Shown: positions 54,365-62,689 of the stretch, in pieces
How the letters are laid out: every line of letters begins with the position of its first letter
Numbering within the stretch: the first letter of the stretch is position 1
DNA from: JAOSJT01 sp035362335
GTDB taxonomy: Bacteria; Bacteroidota; Ignavibacteria; SZUA-365
Reading direction: 5' to 3'
DNA: 64,000 bases
Assembly (NCBI GenBank): GCA_035362335.1
Contig: DAOSDL010000021.1
Coordinates: 15,484-79,483 of the forward strand
Translations under genes and position numbers: made by a program
Notes under the pieces: generated by a model
What the model was told of the DNA's origin: nothing
Database searches by the model: none
The model's input: only the letters and a program-made list of their open reading frames with translations

Positions 54365-55129
54365 TCAGGAAATCTCGTCTCGTAGATAGATGGTGGAGAG
54401 CATGCGACCGGAGCGCTGCGCATCCCTTCGCCACGAATGGAACAGCGTGCGCTCGTGAATGGTGCACAGGCCTTCGATCTCGATATTGTCCGCGGGCACA
54501 CCGGCCTCGATGAGTTGATGCGCGTTCAGGCCCTGCACATCCAGACGCACGCCTGAGTCGTGCCGCGTCAGGTATTCCTCGGGGAACAGTGCCGCCACCT
54601 CGGAGCCCACATCGTAGCAGCAGGCGCGCGCAGCGGGACCGATCCAGGCGAAGATGTTCGCGGGATCCACACGATAGTTGTCGCACAGGTGGGCCACGGT
54701 TTTCGCCGTGACATGCGCCGCCGTTCCACGCCAGCCGGCATGCACTGCGGCGATTACCTGCTGGTCGGTGGCATACAGCATCACAGGGGCGCAGTCTGCT
54801 GTCCGCACCGTGATGCCCACGCGCGGCTGCGAGGTAACCAACGCGTCGCAGTCAGGATACAGGCCGGGCTCGCCGACATCCCGAATGGTGTCGCCGTGCA
54901 CCTGTCGCATCACCGCGAGTTCCTCGGGAAGCAGACCGAGAGCTTCGGCGTAGCGAGCAATGTTGCCTGTGACGCGCGTATCGTCGTCGCCGAGCGCATA
55001 GCCGAGGTTGTAGGCGAATGGCGCATCGGGATGCTCGCCTTGCCGCGTACTCATGCCCACGCCGATGTTGGGAAATTGCGACAGCAGCGCGCTGCGCTGC
55101 AGGAGCAGGGGAAATTCGGAGCTAATCAT
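54365..55129 (-). CDS. pgeF: Peptidoglycan editing factor / purine nucleoside hydrolase family (laccase domain)
   Basis: A 254-residue protein of the YfiH/YlmD family. The zinc and catalytic residues are conserved: His78 (RQVHGDTI), Cys113 (RTADCAPVML) and His130 (VHAGWRGT). Related proteins act as purine nucleoside phosphorylase/adenosine deaminase and, in E. coli, prevent misincorporated Ser in muropeptides. The start at 55129 is the first where homology begins; a longer frame runs through the hairpin at 55157-55186. First gene of the six-gene group. Confidence 0.9.
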   Translation of the reverse strand: MISSEFPLLLQRSALLSQFPNIGVGMSTRQGEHPDAPFAYNLGYALGDDDTRVTGNIARYAEALGLLPEELAVMRQVHGDTIRDVGEPGLYPDCDALVTSQPRVGITVRTADCAPVMLYATDQQVIAAVHAGWRGTAAHVTAKTVAHLCDNYRVDPANIFAWIGPAARACCYDVGSEVAALFPEEYLTRHDSGVRLDVQGLNAHQLIEAGVPADNIEIEGLCTIHERTLFHSWRRDAQRSGRMLSTIYLRDEIS

Positions 55130-55156
55130 CGCATGACCGCCGCACTGGGTGAGACA

Positions 55157-55186
55157 ATGGCGCGCGGCGGTACTGCCGCGCGCCAT
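55157..55186 (-). terminator. Perfect 12-bp hairpin after the PLP enzyme gene
   Basis: ATGGCGCGCGGC (55157-55168) pairs exactly with GCCGCGCGCCAT (55175-55186) around GGTACT. It is 40 bp past the stop of 55226-56527 on the minus strand, before pgeF. No T-run, so assignment as a terminator is tentative. Confidence 0.55.
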
Positions 55187-55225
55187 GGAAAATTACACAG
55201 GAACGGGAAAAAGCCAATCCGCGCG

Positions 55226-56527
55226 TTACACCTGCGCCAGCGCTTCCTCGAGATCCTGGATGATATCCTCCGGCCGTTCGATGCCGATGGACAGGCGGAT
55301 GCCGCCGGGATCCATGCCGCGCTGCACTTGTTCCTCGGCGGGAATGGCGGAATGCGTCATGCTGCCGGGATGCTCGATCAGCGTGCGTGTGTGGCCGAGA
55401 CTCACTGCGAGCGTGATGGCATAGGCCCGCTCGGCGACATGGTCGATGAGGCGCTCGCCTTTGTCGCGGCTTTCCTGGGGAGAATCGCTCTTGAGGGTAA
55501 AATACATCAAGGTGCCCGGCGTGAATTCGCCTTCGTAATTCGTCATCTGTCGCCGCGCCAGCTCGTATTGCGGGAAGCTGGGCAACCCGGGATAGCTCAC
55601 CGAACGGACCTTCGGGTGCGTCTCCAGGAATTCGGCAACAATCATCGAGGTTTCGATCTGACGCCGCACGCGCAGCGACAGCGTGGGCAGACCATACACC
55701 TGCACCGGCCACGCGGCCTTGGGTGACAGCACGCCGCCGAAATCCTTGCGATACAGCAGCAGCCAGTCCAACCATTTCTCCGGTCCGACTACCACGCCGC
55801 CCATATCCGTGCCGAAGCCGCCGATGCCTTTGGTGAGCGAATGCACCACGAAATCGGCACCGTGCTCGATGGGACGCTGACAGTAAGGCGTGGAAAAGGT
55901 GTTGTCCACCACCACATACAGCTTGGCTTCCTCTGGACGCCCGAGGTTGACCTTCTTCACCAGTTTTGTGACGGCGGCGATGTCGATGAGCGTCAATGTG
56001 GGATTGACGGGAGTTTCGAAGTAAATCACCCGGGTTTTTTCGTTGATGGCTGACTCCAGCGCGTCCACGTCGTGCAAATTCAGCAACTGCACGCCGATGT
56101 TGTAGCGGGGGTACCAGTTGCGCAGCAGCGAGAAGGTACAGCCGTACATTGTGCGATGTGCGATGATCTCGTCGCCGGTTTTGGTCAACACACCCAGCAC
56201 CGCGCTGATGGCGGCCATGCCGCAGCCGAACGTCACGGCGCATTCACCGCCTTCGGCGTAGGCCAGGGTTTCCTCGAGCATGTCTTTGTTGGGCTCGCCC
56301 AGGCGGTCGTAAATCCAGATCGGTTGCTTGCGCTTGCTTTCCTCGGTGGTGTTGGCGAATTCGAGAAAGCCCTGCGCGCCGCGCTTGGCCGAGTCGAGCC
56401 GATACGTCGCCGATGAGGTGATGGGCGGTACCACGTGATGGTCGTAGTCCCATTTCATGGAATAGGACTTGCCATAGATGAGTTTCGTTTCCTTGGAATA
56501 GCGTTCGTTGGTGAGATCGTCGGCCAT
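55226..56527 (-). CDS. PLP-dependent Cys/Met metabolism enzyme (gamma-lyase/synthase family)
   Basis: A 433-residue fold-type I enzyme of the cystathionine gamma-synthase / methionine gamma-lyase family. The internal aldimine Lys is Lys233 (HSLTKGIGGFGTD); other conserved places are VTFGCGMAAISAVLG, FETPVNPTL and VDNTFSTPYCQRP. The normal YSR tyrosine-arginine pair near residue 75 reads YDRLGEPNKD. It could make cystathionine or homocysteine, or cleave methionine to methanethiol; sequence alone does not decide. The start at 56527 has GGAGC upstream. A promoter and a 5'-leader hairpin lie at 56585-56640. Confidence 0.88.
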   Translation of the reverse strand: MADDLTNERYSKETKLIYGKSYSMKWDYDHHVVPPITSSATYRLDSAKRGAQGFLEFANTTEESKRKQPIWIYDRLGEPNKDMLEETLAYAEGGECAVTFGCGMAAISAVLGVLTKTGDEIIAHRTMYGCTFSLLRNWYPRYNIGVQLLNLHDVDALESAINEKTRVIYFETPVNPTLTLIDIAAVTKLVKKVNLGRPEEAKLYVVVDNTFSTPYCQRPIEHGADFVVHSLTKGIGGFGTDMGGVVVGPEKWLDWLLLYRKDFGGVLSPKAAWPVQVYGLPTLSLRVRRQIETSMIVAEFLETHPKVRSVSYPGLPSFPQYELARRQMTNYEGEFTPGTLMYFTLKSDSPQESRDKGERLIDHVAERAYAITLAVSLGHTRTLIEHPGSMTHSAIPAEEQVQRGMDPGGIRLSIGIERPEDIIQDLEEALAQV

Positions 56528-56584
56528 GATATGCTCCGCAATGCCAGGTTCGTGTAAGCGAAAAAACAGAAAATGCGCGAATCG

Positions 56585-56640
56585 CCCCGTGAACATCGGG
56601 GTTTCGGATAAAAAATACCCTGAAATCAAGGGAAAAACAA
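56585..56640 (-). promoter_or_regulatory. Candidate promoter and 5'-leader hairpin of the PLP enzyme gene
   Basis: On the minus strand TTGTTT (56640-56635) and TATTTT (56617-56612) are 17 bp apart, a good sigma-70-type pair. Downstream, CCCCG and CGGGG (56601-56597, 56589-56585) form a 5-bp stem with a 7-nt loop in what would be the leader. No known riboswitch fits. Confidence 0.5.
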
Positions 56641-56708
56641 GGTGCGCGACAGCGCCACGCGATCGAGGCGGACGCAGGTCACTGTGGCGATGGCAATGCA
56701 CTTCGGGC

Positions 56709-56742
56709 AAAAAAATGGGAGACGTCGTGTGCAACGTCTCCC
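56709..56742 (-). terminator. Rho-independent terminator of the helical lipoprotein gene
   Basis: On the minus strand GGGAGACGT pairs with ACGTCTCCC around an 8-nt loop, followed by ATTTTTTTG. It lies 40 bp past the stop at 56782. Confidence 0.9.
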
Positions 56743-56781
56743 GGAGTACGGAGCCAGGTGGAAGCTGCCAGGCGATTGCTG

Positions 56782-57639
56782 TCAGCCGCGGCCCTGCCGC
56801 CATTTCATACGAAGAGTTTTCAGCAAATCCCATTTCTCGGCTTGCTCCGCGGTGAGCAGGGCGATGATGGCTGCGTCCGTGTCGGCCAGCAGCGCTTTCA
56901 GCGCTTCACGGAAGCCCTCGGGATCGTCCTTGTAGGTTTCGCGCAATTCCTTGAGCGCATCGTGCTGTGCGAGCAGCAGTTCCTTGATCGCGGCGGCCTG
57001 TTCATCGCTCAGTTCGAGCACGTTTCTGAGCAGGGCCAGTTGGCGATCCACGCGGATATTCTTCCATTTCTCACGGAGTTCTTCGCGGAGTTGGCGCAGT
57101 TGCTCGACGAGTGTTTCCACTTTCTCCCGCTGTTCGGGCGTGAGCAGGGCGTTCATCTGCGCGATAAGGCGATCGTGCTCCGCCTTGAGCAGAGCGCGAA
57201 GCACCTCGGGATTGCCGAGATTGTCGCGGATGATCTGGCGGCGCGTGGCATTCGACGCTTTGATCAATTCAACCAGTGCCAGCTTGGTCTCTTCATCCAG
57301 ATCGGGGTTCGCCTTGAGGATGAGACGCAGGCGCACCATCGCGGCGATATCGAAGGCGATGCGGCGCGGATCGCGCGGCGAAGCGAAATCCGGCGAGGTT
57401 GCGCTGATCACCGAATTAAGCGCGTCGAGCTGCGAGCTATTCATGCTGGCCGAGATGTCTTCTTCCAACCAGAACATCTCATCGATTTGCGCGAGTTGTT
57501 CGTTGTCGAGGTTCACCTGCTCAACCGCCTTGAGCAAGGTTTTTGCATCGAAACCGTCCGCCGGTGCGGAGGCTTCGTTGTCGCAGGCGCTGATGCCAAC
57601 GGCCGCGAGCAGTGCGAGGAGCAGAAATGCACGTTTCAT
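56782..57639 (-). CDS. Spy-like helical lipoprotein
   Basis: A 285-residue lipoprotein: signal sequence RAFLLLALLAAVGISAC with Cys19 as lipidation site. The start at 57639 is the ATG directly before it. The mature part is almost all charged helix with repeated LTPEQREKVETL and LSDEQAAAIKELL turns, the LTxxQ-type motif of Spy/CpxP periplasmic chaperones, here as a longer multi-repeat chain. It may be a stress-related periplasmic chaperone or sensor; this is inference. Divergent from the HD gene at 57830, sharing a 190-bp promoter region. Confidence 0.77.
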   Translation of the reverse strand: MKRAFLLLALLAAVGISACDNEASAPADGFDAKTLLKAVEQVNLDNEQLAQIDEMFWLEEDISASMNSSQLDALNSVISATSPDFASPRDPRRIAFDIAAMVRLRLILKANPDLDEETKLALVELIKASNATRRQIIRDNLGNPEVLRALLKAEHDRLIAQMNALLTPEQREKVETLVEQLRQLREELREKWKNIRVDRQLALLRNVLELSDEQAAAIKELLLAQHDALKELRETYKDDPEGFREALKALLADTDAAIIALLTAEQAEKWDLLKTLRMKWRQGRG

Positions 57640-57829
57640 AAAACACCTCGTGTGTGGCGTGAGTGCGATGATGTTGTCGTCGGGAGTGTCGTCAATTGAC
57701 CTTCGTGTGACAGCGGGCCTCGATGCGGGTTTAATGGCGGCGCCAAAATTTCCGTATTTTCCACAGGGACAAATCACCACCGCGTTCCCATCCCGGCGAA
57801 TCCGCCTCACCCGCACGCATGGAGCAAGT

Positions 57830-58384
57830 ATGATCACACGCATGGAAGCACTGGACATTCTGCACGAATTCACGGAAAGCGAGAGTCTGCGTCGCCACGC
57901 CCTGGCGGTGGAAACGGCGATGCGCGCCTACGCACGACGTTTCGGTGGAGACGAGGAGGAGTGGGGCATCACCGGCTTGTTGCACGATTTTGATTACGAG
58001 CGCCATCCTACCATGGACGAACATCCGATGGTGGGCAGCGGCATTCTGGAGCAACGCGGTGTGGACGAACACATTCGGCGCGCCATACTTTCGCATGCCG
58101 AACATACGGGCGTAGCGCGCGTGTCGATGATGGAGCACGCCCTGTTCGCTGTGGATGAACTGTGCGGCTTTCTTCTTGCGGTGGCCTACGTACGCCCTGA
58201 TCGCTCCATAGCCAGTGTTCAGGTTTCTTCGGTGAAAAAGAAAATGAAGGACAAAGCCTTTGCGCGTGCGGTGAGCCGCGACGATTTACTCCGCGGTGCC
58301 GAGGAGGTGGGACTGACCTTTGATGAACATTGCGCGGCGGTCATCGACGCGTTGAGCGCCAACGCCGCCGCGTTGGGAGTGTGA
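57830..58384 (+). CDS. HDIG-type HD-domain hydrolase
   Basis: A 184-residue protein. RHALAVETAMRAYA, LLHDFDYERHPTMDEHP and AILSHAEHTG give the spaced His and His-Asp ligands of the HD superfamily; the class is COG2316-like and uncharacterised. The start at 57830 has GGAG 5 nt upstream. Monocistronic; a convergent epimerase gene follows. Confidence 0.83.
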   Translation: MITRMEALDILHEFTESESLRRHALAVETAMRAYARRFGGDEEEWGITGLLHDFDYERHPTMDEHPMVGSGILEQRGVDEHIRRAILSHAEHTGVARVSMMEHALFAVDELCGFLLAVAYVRPDRSIASVQVSSVKKKMKDKAFARAVSRDDLLRGAEEVGLTFDEHCAAVIDALSANAAALGV

Positions 58385-58411
58385 CGCCCGCGATCACTCT
58401 TGATGCGGGCG
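58385..58411. terminator. Stem-loop between convergent genes
   Basis: GCCCGC and GCGGGC with an inner ATCA/TGAT pair and one bulged base, between stops at 58384 (plus) and 58423 (minus). No T-run; likely shared transcript end. Confidence 0.5.
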
Positions 58412-58422
58412 AATGTCCTGTT

Positions 58423-59343
58423 CTACACCGAGACCAGCGTTCCGAGCGCCTTTTCTATGGTCTCGTATTTGAAGAGGTAGCCGCTCTCGATGGTTCTGCG
58501 TGGCAGCACACGTTGGCCACCGAGCAGTGTTTCTCCGAACTCGCCCAGCGCCAATTTGATCACGAAAGCCGGCACCGAAAACCGCGCGGGGCGCTTGAGG
58601 GCATCGCCCAGCGCCATCGCGAAATCCCTGTTGCGTATGAGTCCGGGCGAGACGGCGTTGAGCACACCCGACACCGCGTCGTTGTCAAGCGCGAAGGTGA
58701 TGAGGCCGACCACATCGTCGATATGCACCCAGGGGAACCATTGATCGCCATTCCCCACGGGACCACCTGCGAACATTTTGAACGGTGTGAGCAATTTTTC
58801 CAAGGCCCCGCCGTCGTCGGCGAGCACAATGCCGATGCGCGGCGTAACCACGCGCACGCCGTGCGAGAATGCCACGCGCGCCTCACGTTCCCATTCGTCG
58901 CACACGCCCGCGAGAAAATCCGTACCGGCGGGAGTGGCTTCGTCGACTTCGGTGTCGCCCGTGTTGCCGTAGTATCCGACAGCCGAGACGGAGAGCAGGA
59001 CGCGGGGTTTGCGTTGTGCCGCAGCGATAGCGTTGACGATTTCGCGGGTACCGATGACGCGGCTTTCGTGAATGCGCTTCTTGTACTCCTCTGTCCATCG
59101 TTCTTCCGCGATGGGTTCGCCCGCGAGGTGGATGACGCCATCGGCACCATCGATGGCCGAGGACCACTCACCCTGCACGCCGGGTGCCCAGAGCAGCACC
59201 TTCATGGCATCGGGAAAGCGGGATCGGGCGCGCTCGGGGTTGCGGGTGAGCACGATCACATCGTCGCCGCGATCACGAAGTGTGCGGTAGAGGCGGCGGC
59301 CAATCAGGCCGGTGGCACCGGTCAGGACGTAGGTTCGGGACAT
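58423..59343 (-). CDS. TIGR01777-family NAD(P)-dependent epimerase/SDR
   Basis: A 306-residue extended-SDR protein. Cofactor motif TGATGLIG (Gly9, 12, 15), VIHLAGEPI, the YYGNTGD active-site Tyr region with SVSAVGYYG, and the C-terminal DUF1731 part (FGETLLGGQRVLPRR). YfcH/SulA-like proteins of this family are widespread and of unknown substrate. The start at 59343 is where the Rossmann strand begins. Confidence 0.9.
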   Translation of the reverse strand: MSRTYVLTGATGLIGRRLYRTLRDRGDDVIVLTRNPERARSRFPDAMKVLLWAPGVQGEWSSAIDGADGVIHLAGEPIAEERWTEEYKKRIHESRVIGTREIVNAIAAAQRKPRVLLSVSAVGYYGNTGDTEVDEATPAGTDFLAGVCDEWEREARVAFSHGVRVVTPRIGIVLADDGGALEKLLTPFKMFAGGPVGNGDQWFPWVHIDDVVGLITFALDNDAVSGVLNAVSPGLIRNRDFAMALGDALKRPARFSVPAFVIKLALGEFGETLLGGQRVLPRRTIESGYLFKYETIEKALGTLVSV

Positions 59344-59574
59344 GTCTCGGATCGATTGTTGCGTAAACGTTTTTCTAACATAGCGAATAAAACCCAATCC
59401 ATGAATGGAGAATTCCCCACGCGCCGTCGTGTGACTGTACCGGCGCGCGCGGTGGTCGTTTCCCACGATGCGTGAATGGACATGGCGGCAAATCGATGCG
59501 GGATATGGTTTGTCCGGAAAGCCCGCGCGTCGTAATTTTTGACTATCCTTGTTTCATAACACTGTAGCGCCACC

Positions 59575-60627
59575 ATGATCGACACCATCACGCAATTGCT
59601 GGGCTCCGATGCGGACAATCTGCTGAAATACACATGCACCGGGATTCCCAAAGAGACTTTGCACCTGCCCGGAGCGGATTTTGTGGACCGCGTTTGGAAG
59701 GACAGCGACCGCAATCCCCGCGTCCTCGCCAACTTGCAGCGCATTTACAACACCGGCCGATTGGCGGGAACTGGTTACATGTCCATTCTTCCGGTCGATC
59801 AAGGCATTGAACACAGTGCCGGAGCTTCGTTCGCGCCGAACCCCATCTATTTCGATTCCGAAAACATCGTGAAGCTCGCCATCGAAGGTGGATGCAACGC
59901 CGTGGCGAGTACCTTCGGCGTATTGGGAAGCGTGGCGCGTAAATATGCGCATCATATCCCCTTCCTCGTCAAGATCAATCACAACGAATTGCTCACCTAT
60001 CCCAACAAGCACGACCAGATACTTTTCGGCAGCGTGCAGCAGGCATGGGACATGGGCGCCGCCGCCATCGGTGCCACCATTTACTTCGGCTCGCCGGAAT
60101 CCGCCCGCCAGATCGTGGAAATTGCCGAGACCTTCGCTTACGCCCATGAACTCGGCATGGCCACGGTACTCTGGTGCTATTTGCGCAACCCCGGCTTCAG
60201 CAAGGACAAGGACTATCATCTCTCCGCCGATCTCACCGGACAGGCGAATCATCTCGGCGTCACGATTCAGGCCGACATCATCAAGCAGAAAATGCCGGAG
60301 AACAACGGCGGATACACCGCGGTGAATTTCGGCAAAACGCACAAGGATGTGTACGGCAAGCTCAGCACCGATCATCCCATCGACCTGACGCGCTATCAGG
60401 TCGCCAACTGCTACATGGGCCGCGCCGGCTTGATCAACAGCGGCGGCGCCTCCTCTGGCGCGACGGACCTTGCCGAGGCCGTGCGCACAGCGGTGATCAA
60501 CAAGCGCGCCGGCGGTCAGGGCTTGATATCCGGACGCAAGGCCTTCCAGCGTCCGATGAGCGAGGGCGCCGCCCTGCTCAACGCGATTCAGGATGTGTAC
60601 CTCGAAAAGGAAGTGACGATCGCCTGA
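59575..60627 (+). CDS. fbaB: Class I fructose-bisphosphate aldolase, FbaB/DhnA type
   Basis: A 350-residue TIM-barrel enzyme that cleaves or forms fructose 1,6-bisphosphate. ILPVDQGIEHSAG, the VKINHNELL strand, and ADIIKQKMP with Lys237 at the place expected for the Schiff-base lysine in this type are present, as is INSGGASSGATDL for phosphate binding. The ATG at 59575 directly precedes the fold. It is single, between two terminators/promoter regions (231 bp shared with the divergent epimerase gene). Confidence 0.94.
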   Translation: MIDTITQLLGSDADNLLKYTCTGIPKETLHLPGADFVDRVWKDSDRNPRVLANLQRIYNTGRLAGTGYMSILPVDQGIEHSAGASFAPNPIYFDSENIVKLAIEGGCNAVASTFGVLGSVARKYAHHIPFLVKINHNELLTYPNKHDQILFGSVQQAWDMGAAAIGATIYFGSPESARQIVEIAETFAYAHELGMATVLWCYLRNPGFSKDKDYHLSADLTGQANHLGVTIQADIIKQKMPENNGGYTAVNFGKTHKDVYGKLSTDHPIDLTRYQVANCYMGRAGLINSGGASSGATDLAEAVRTAVINKRAGGQGLISGRKAFQRPMSEGAALLNAIQDVYLEKEVTIA

Positions 60628-60655
60628 CACGCGCGCTCGCACATGTGATGTAATG

Positions 60656-60690
60656 AAAAGGGCACGGTACGCGACCGTGCCCTTTTCTTT
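60656..60690. terminator. Bidirectional terminator
   Basis: AAAAGGGCACGGT (60656-60668) pairs perfectly with ACCGTGCCCTTTT (60674-60686) around a 5-nt loop; CTTT follows on the plus strand and the minus strand also ends in TTTT. It separates fbaB from the convergent gene ending at 60711. Confidence 0.9.
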
Positions 60691-60710
60691 ATAAAGGAAA
60701 TGCCCACGGA

Positions 60711-61292
60711 TCAGAGCTGTTTGAGTTCCATCTCCAGTGTGAGTGAAATTCCGATGCGTTGTTCCTTTTCCCTGATGTCGGGGGATTGCGAGAACAATCC
60801 GCCCCCTGATACATGCCGGGAGGAGAAGAGCATAAACACTTCGGGGCGCAGCGTGAACAAGGAGGAGAATGGGTATTTGCACCCCAATGCGACCAAGGTG
60901 TAAATATCCACCTCGCTCAGAAGCTTGAATGACGATCCATGATTGAGCAGGAGATATGGCGCCAGTTTCCGCTCGTGATCGTTCCACAGATGCAGCGCGG
61001 CAACAATACCATAGGTTCCATTCTGGGGCTTGTTGGACCACTTGTCTCCGAAGCCCGCGGAGAAGCCCGCGAACACTATGTCCCCGAAGTTGTATCCGAT
61101 CTCCCCACGCATACCGATGGTGCCGCCATAGCCCGCGGCGAGGTAGACGCTGTTCTCCCAGGGAAAGGCGATACCGTTCTCCGTTGTCTCGATGCGGGGC
61201 GCGTGACCTCGCGGATCGGGTTCTGCGAAATCAGTCTGGGCCATCGCGGTGGTGGAAAGCAGGATGAGCAGGACAAACATGGTTGCTCGCAT
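60711..61292 (-). CDS. Predicted outer-membrane beta-barrel-like protein
   Basis: A 193-residue exported protein; signal peptide FVLLILLSTTAMAQ. The mature part alternates polar and hydrophobic residues typical of beta-barrel strands (VYLAAGYGGTIGMRGEIGYNF, TYGIVAALHLW, GISLTLEMEL). AGGGAA precedes the start by 7 nt. No family recognised; a small OmpX/OmpW-like barrel is the best guess. Confidence 0.65.
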   Translation of the reverse strand: MRATMFVLLILLSTTAMAQTDFAEPDPRGHAPRIETTENGIAFPWENSVYLAAGYGGTIGMRGEIGYNFGDIVFAGFSAGFGDKWSNKPQNGTYGIVAALHLWNDHERKLAPYLLLNHGSSFKLLSEVDIYTLVALGCKYPFSSLFTLRPEVFMLFSSRHVSGGGLFSQSPDIREKEQRIGISLTLEMELKQL

Positions 61293-61322
61293 GGTAGTGT
61301 TCCCTGATTGTGGTACAGATGT

Positions 61323-61347
61323 GGGAGGACGGATGCCCCGTCCTCCC
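61323..61347 (-). terminator. GC-rich hairpin after the Omp28-type gene
   Basis: GGGAGGACGG (61323-61332) pairs perfectly with CCGTCCTCCC (61338-61347) around ATGCC. It is about 40 bp past the stop at 61386 on the minus strand. No T-run. Confidence 0.5.
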
Positions 61348-61385
61348 GATAGTATCGAAGCGAACGTACCCGTGACAGCGCGCGT

Positions 61386-62540
61386 TCAGCGCGTCAACAT
61401 AAACGATCCCACGACCGGAGTCTGAGAGGAGGAGATGATACGGTAGAGATACATACCTGCAGGCAGGTTCCCCAGCGGTAATGGAGCGATGCGATTTCTC
61501 CGCGCGAGGGTGAGGCGGAATTGCTCACGTCCAGCTGGATCGACCACGAGCAACGTCGCGTCGGAATCGAAGGCCCGGTCGAGAGTGATGTGTGCCGCGC
61601 CGCGTACGGGATTCGGATACACTCGTGCGGTAATTGCACCACTCCGCTCTGGTAGTGGCGCGGTAGAAGTGATGTTTTCTATGCGCGCTTCATTGGCGTG
61701 AATCACCTGACGTTTTTTCACATCGCTGTCGTGATAGGATAGAAAGGCGACCAGGGACACGACTTCGGGTCGGTTGAAATTGCAGGGATCCCACACCTCG
61801 GTGAGAGGTCCCGCCCAGGTGTAAGTGTACGTGATACCCGCTTGCGGTTGCGAGGGTACGATACCAGCCACACCCCACGAACCCGTGGGAGCGCCACTCA
61901 CCACCCGCAAGTGAGCGTAGCCCACGACGGGGTCGCCCTTTTGATACATCGGGTGATTGCGGTCGCCGTTGTAGTAGTTCTTCTGATCGTACCCTGTACC
62001 AAGACCCTTGACGCTGTCCTCGACAAGGAACAGGTTCAGCCGAATGTCGCCCGGTGCCGGTATCGTTCCGAACACCACATCCACCGTGACTGAGAGAATG
62101 GTGGTTTGCGCATCGTACTGCGACCGAATGCGGATATCGGCGAATTGCTCATCCGCAAGATGCGCGGTGACAACGCTGTCCCACTTCGCCCGGATTGTTG
62201 CGATTTTGCCATACTGCTCGATATATGGCGACACGTGGATGGGAAACACTCCGCGATCGATGCAGGCACCTGGCGCGAAATTCGTGAAGGCCGATGCGAT
62301 ATCCTTGCTAGCAGGCACTGTCATGGAATCAGTACCGAAGCCTGCGTGATGCGTCACCCAAATCACCGAGGGGTGGTCGTGCACCAGTTTTTTTGCCACT
62401 ACCGTCCCATCGGGACAGAAGCCGCATTGCGCGGTGGAAAATTCCTCGAGCAGAATGCGACGCTGACCCTGTTGGGCGAATAGCGTAGCGGTCGACAACA
62501 CAAACACCAGGGCGACGAACAGTACGGTGCGGAACAGCAT
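61386..62540 (-). CDS. Omp28-family protein, T9SS cargo
   Basis: A 384-residue secreted protein; AGGAGGT precedes the start, and the signal peptide is VFVLSTATLFAQ. An Omp28/thioredoxin-like domain starts at about 27 with Cys39-Gly-Phe-Cys42 (FSTAQCGFCPDG). A beta region follows and a T9SS tail (VYPNPVRGAAHITL, ending MLTR). Omp28-like proteins are typical outer-surface proteins of Bacteroidota-type cells. The CxxC suggests a redox role, not proven. Confidence 0.86.
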   Translation of the reverse strand: MLFRTVLFVALVFVLSTATLFAQQGQRRILLEEFSTAQCGFCPDGTVVAKKLVHDHPSVIWVTHHAGFGTDSMTVPASKDIASAFTNFAPGACIDRGVFPIHVSPYIEQYGKIATIRAKWDSVVTAHLADEQFADIRIRSQYDAQTTILSVTVDVVFGTIPAPGDIRLNLFLVEDSVKGLGTGYDQKNYYNGDRNHPMYQKGDPVVGYAHLRVVSGAPTGSWGVAGIVPSQPQAGITYTYTWAGPLTEVWDPCNFNRPEVVSLVAFLSYHDSDVKKRQVIHANEARIENITSTAPLPERSGAITARVYPNPVRGAAHITLDRAFDSDATLLVVDPAGREQFRLTLARRNRIAPLPLGNLPAGMYLYRIISSSQTPVVGSFMLTR

Positions 62541-62689
62541 GGGACCTCCTGTTAGGGTTTTTCAACCACGAATATCGGATATTCAGCGCGTGAAGGCAAG
62601 AGCCATATCAGCCCACACCGCATCGATGGTGTGATTGACCGAATCACGAAATTGCTGCGTGTTAATTCGGCAGTATCTCTGCAGTCGGT

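Noticed and set aside
56528..56700. SAM riboswitch upstream of the PLP enzyme gene
   Set aside because: Only a 5-bp hairpin is seen; none of the conserved cores of known SAM riboswitches could be found.
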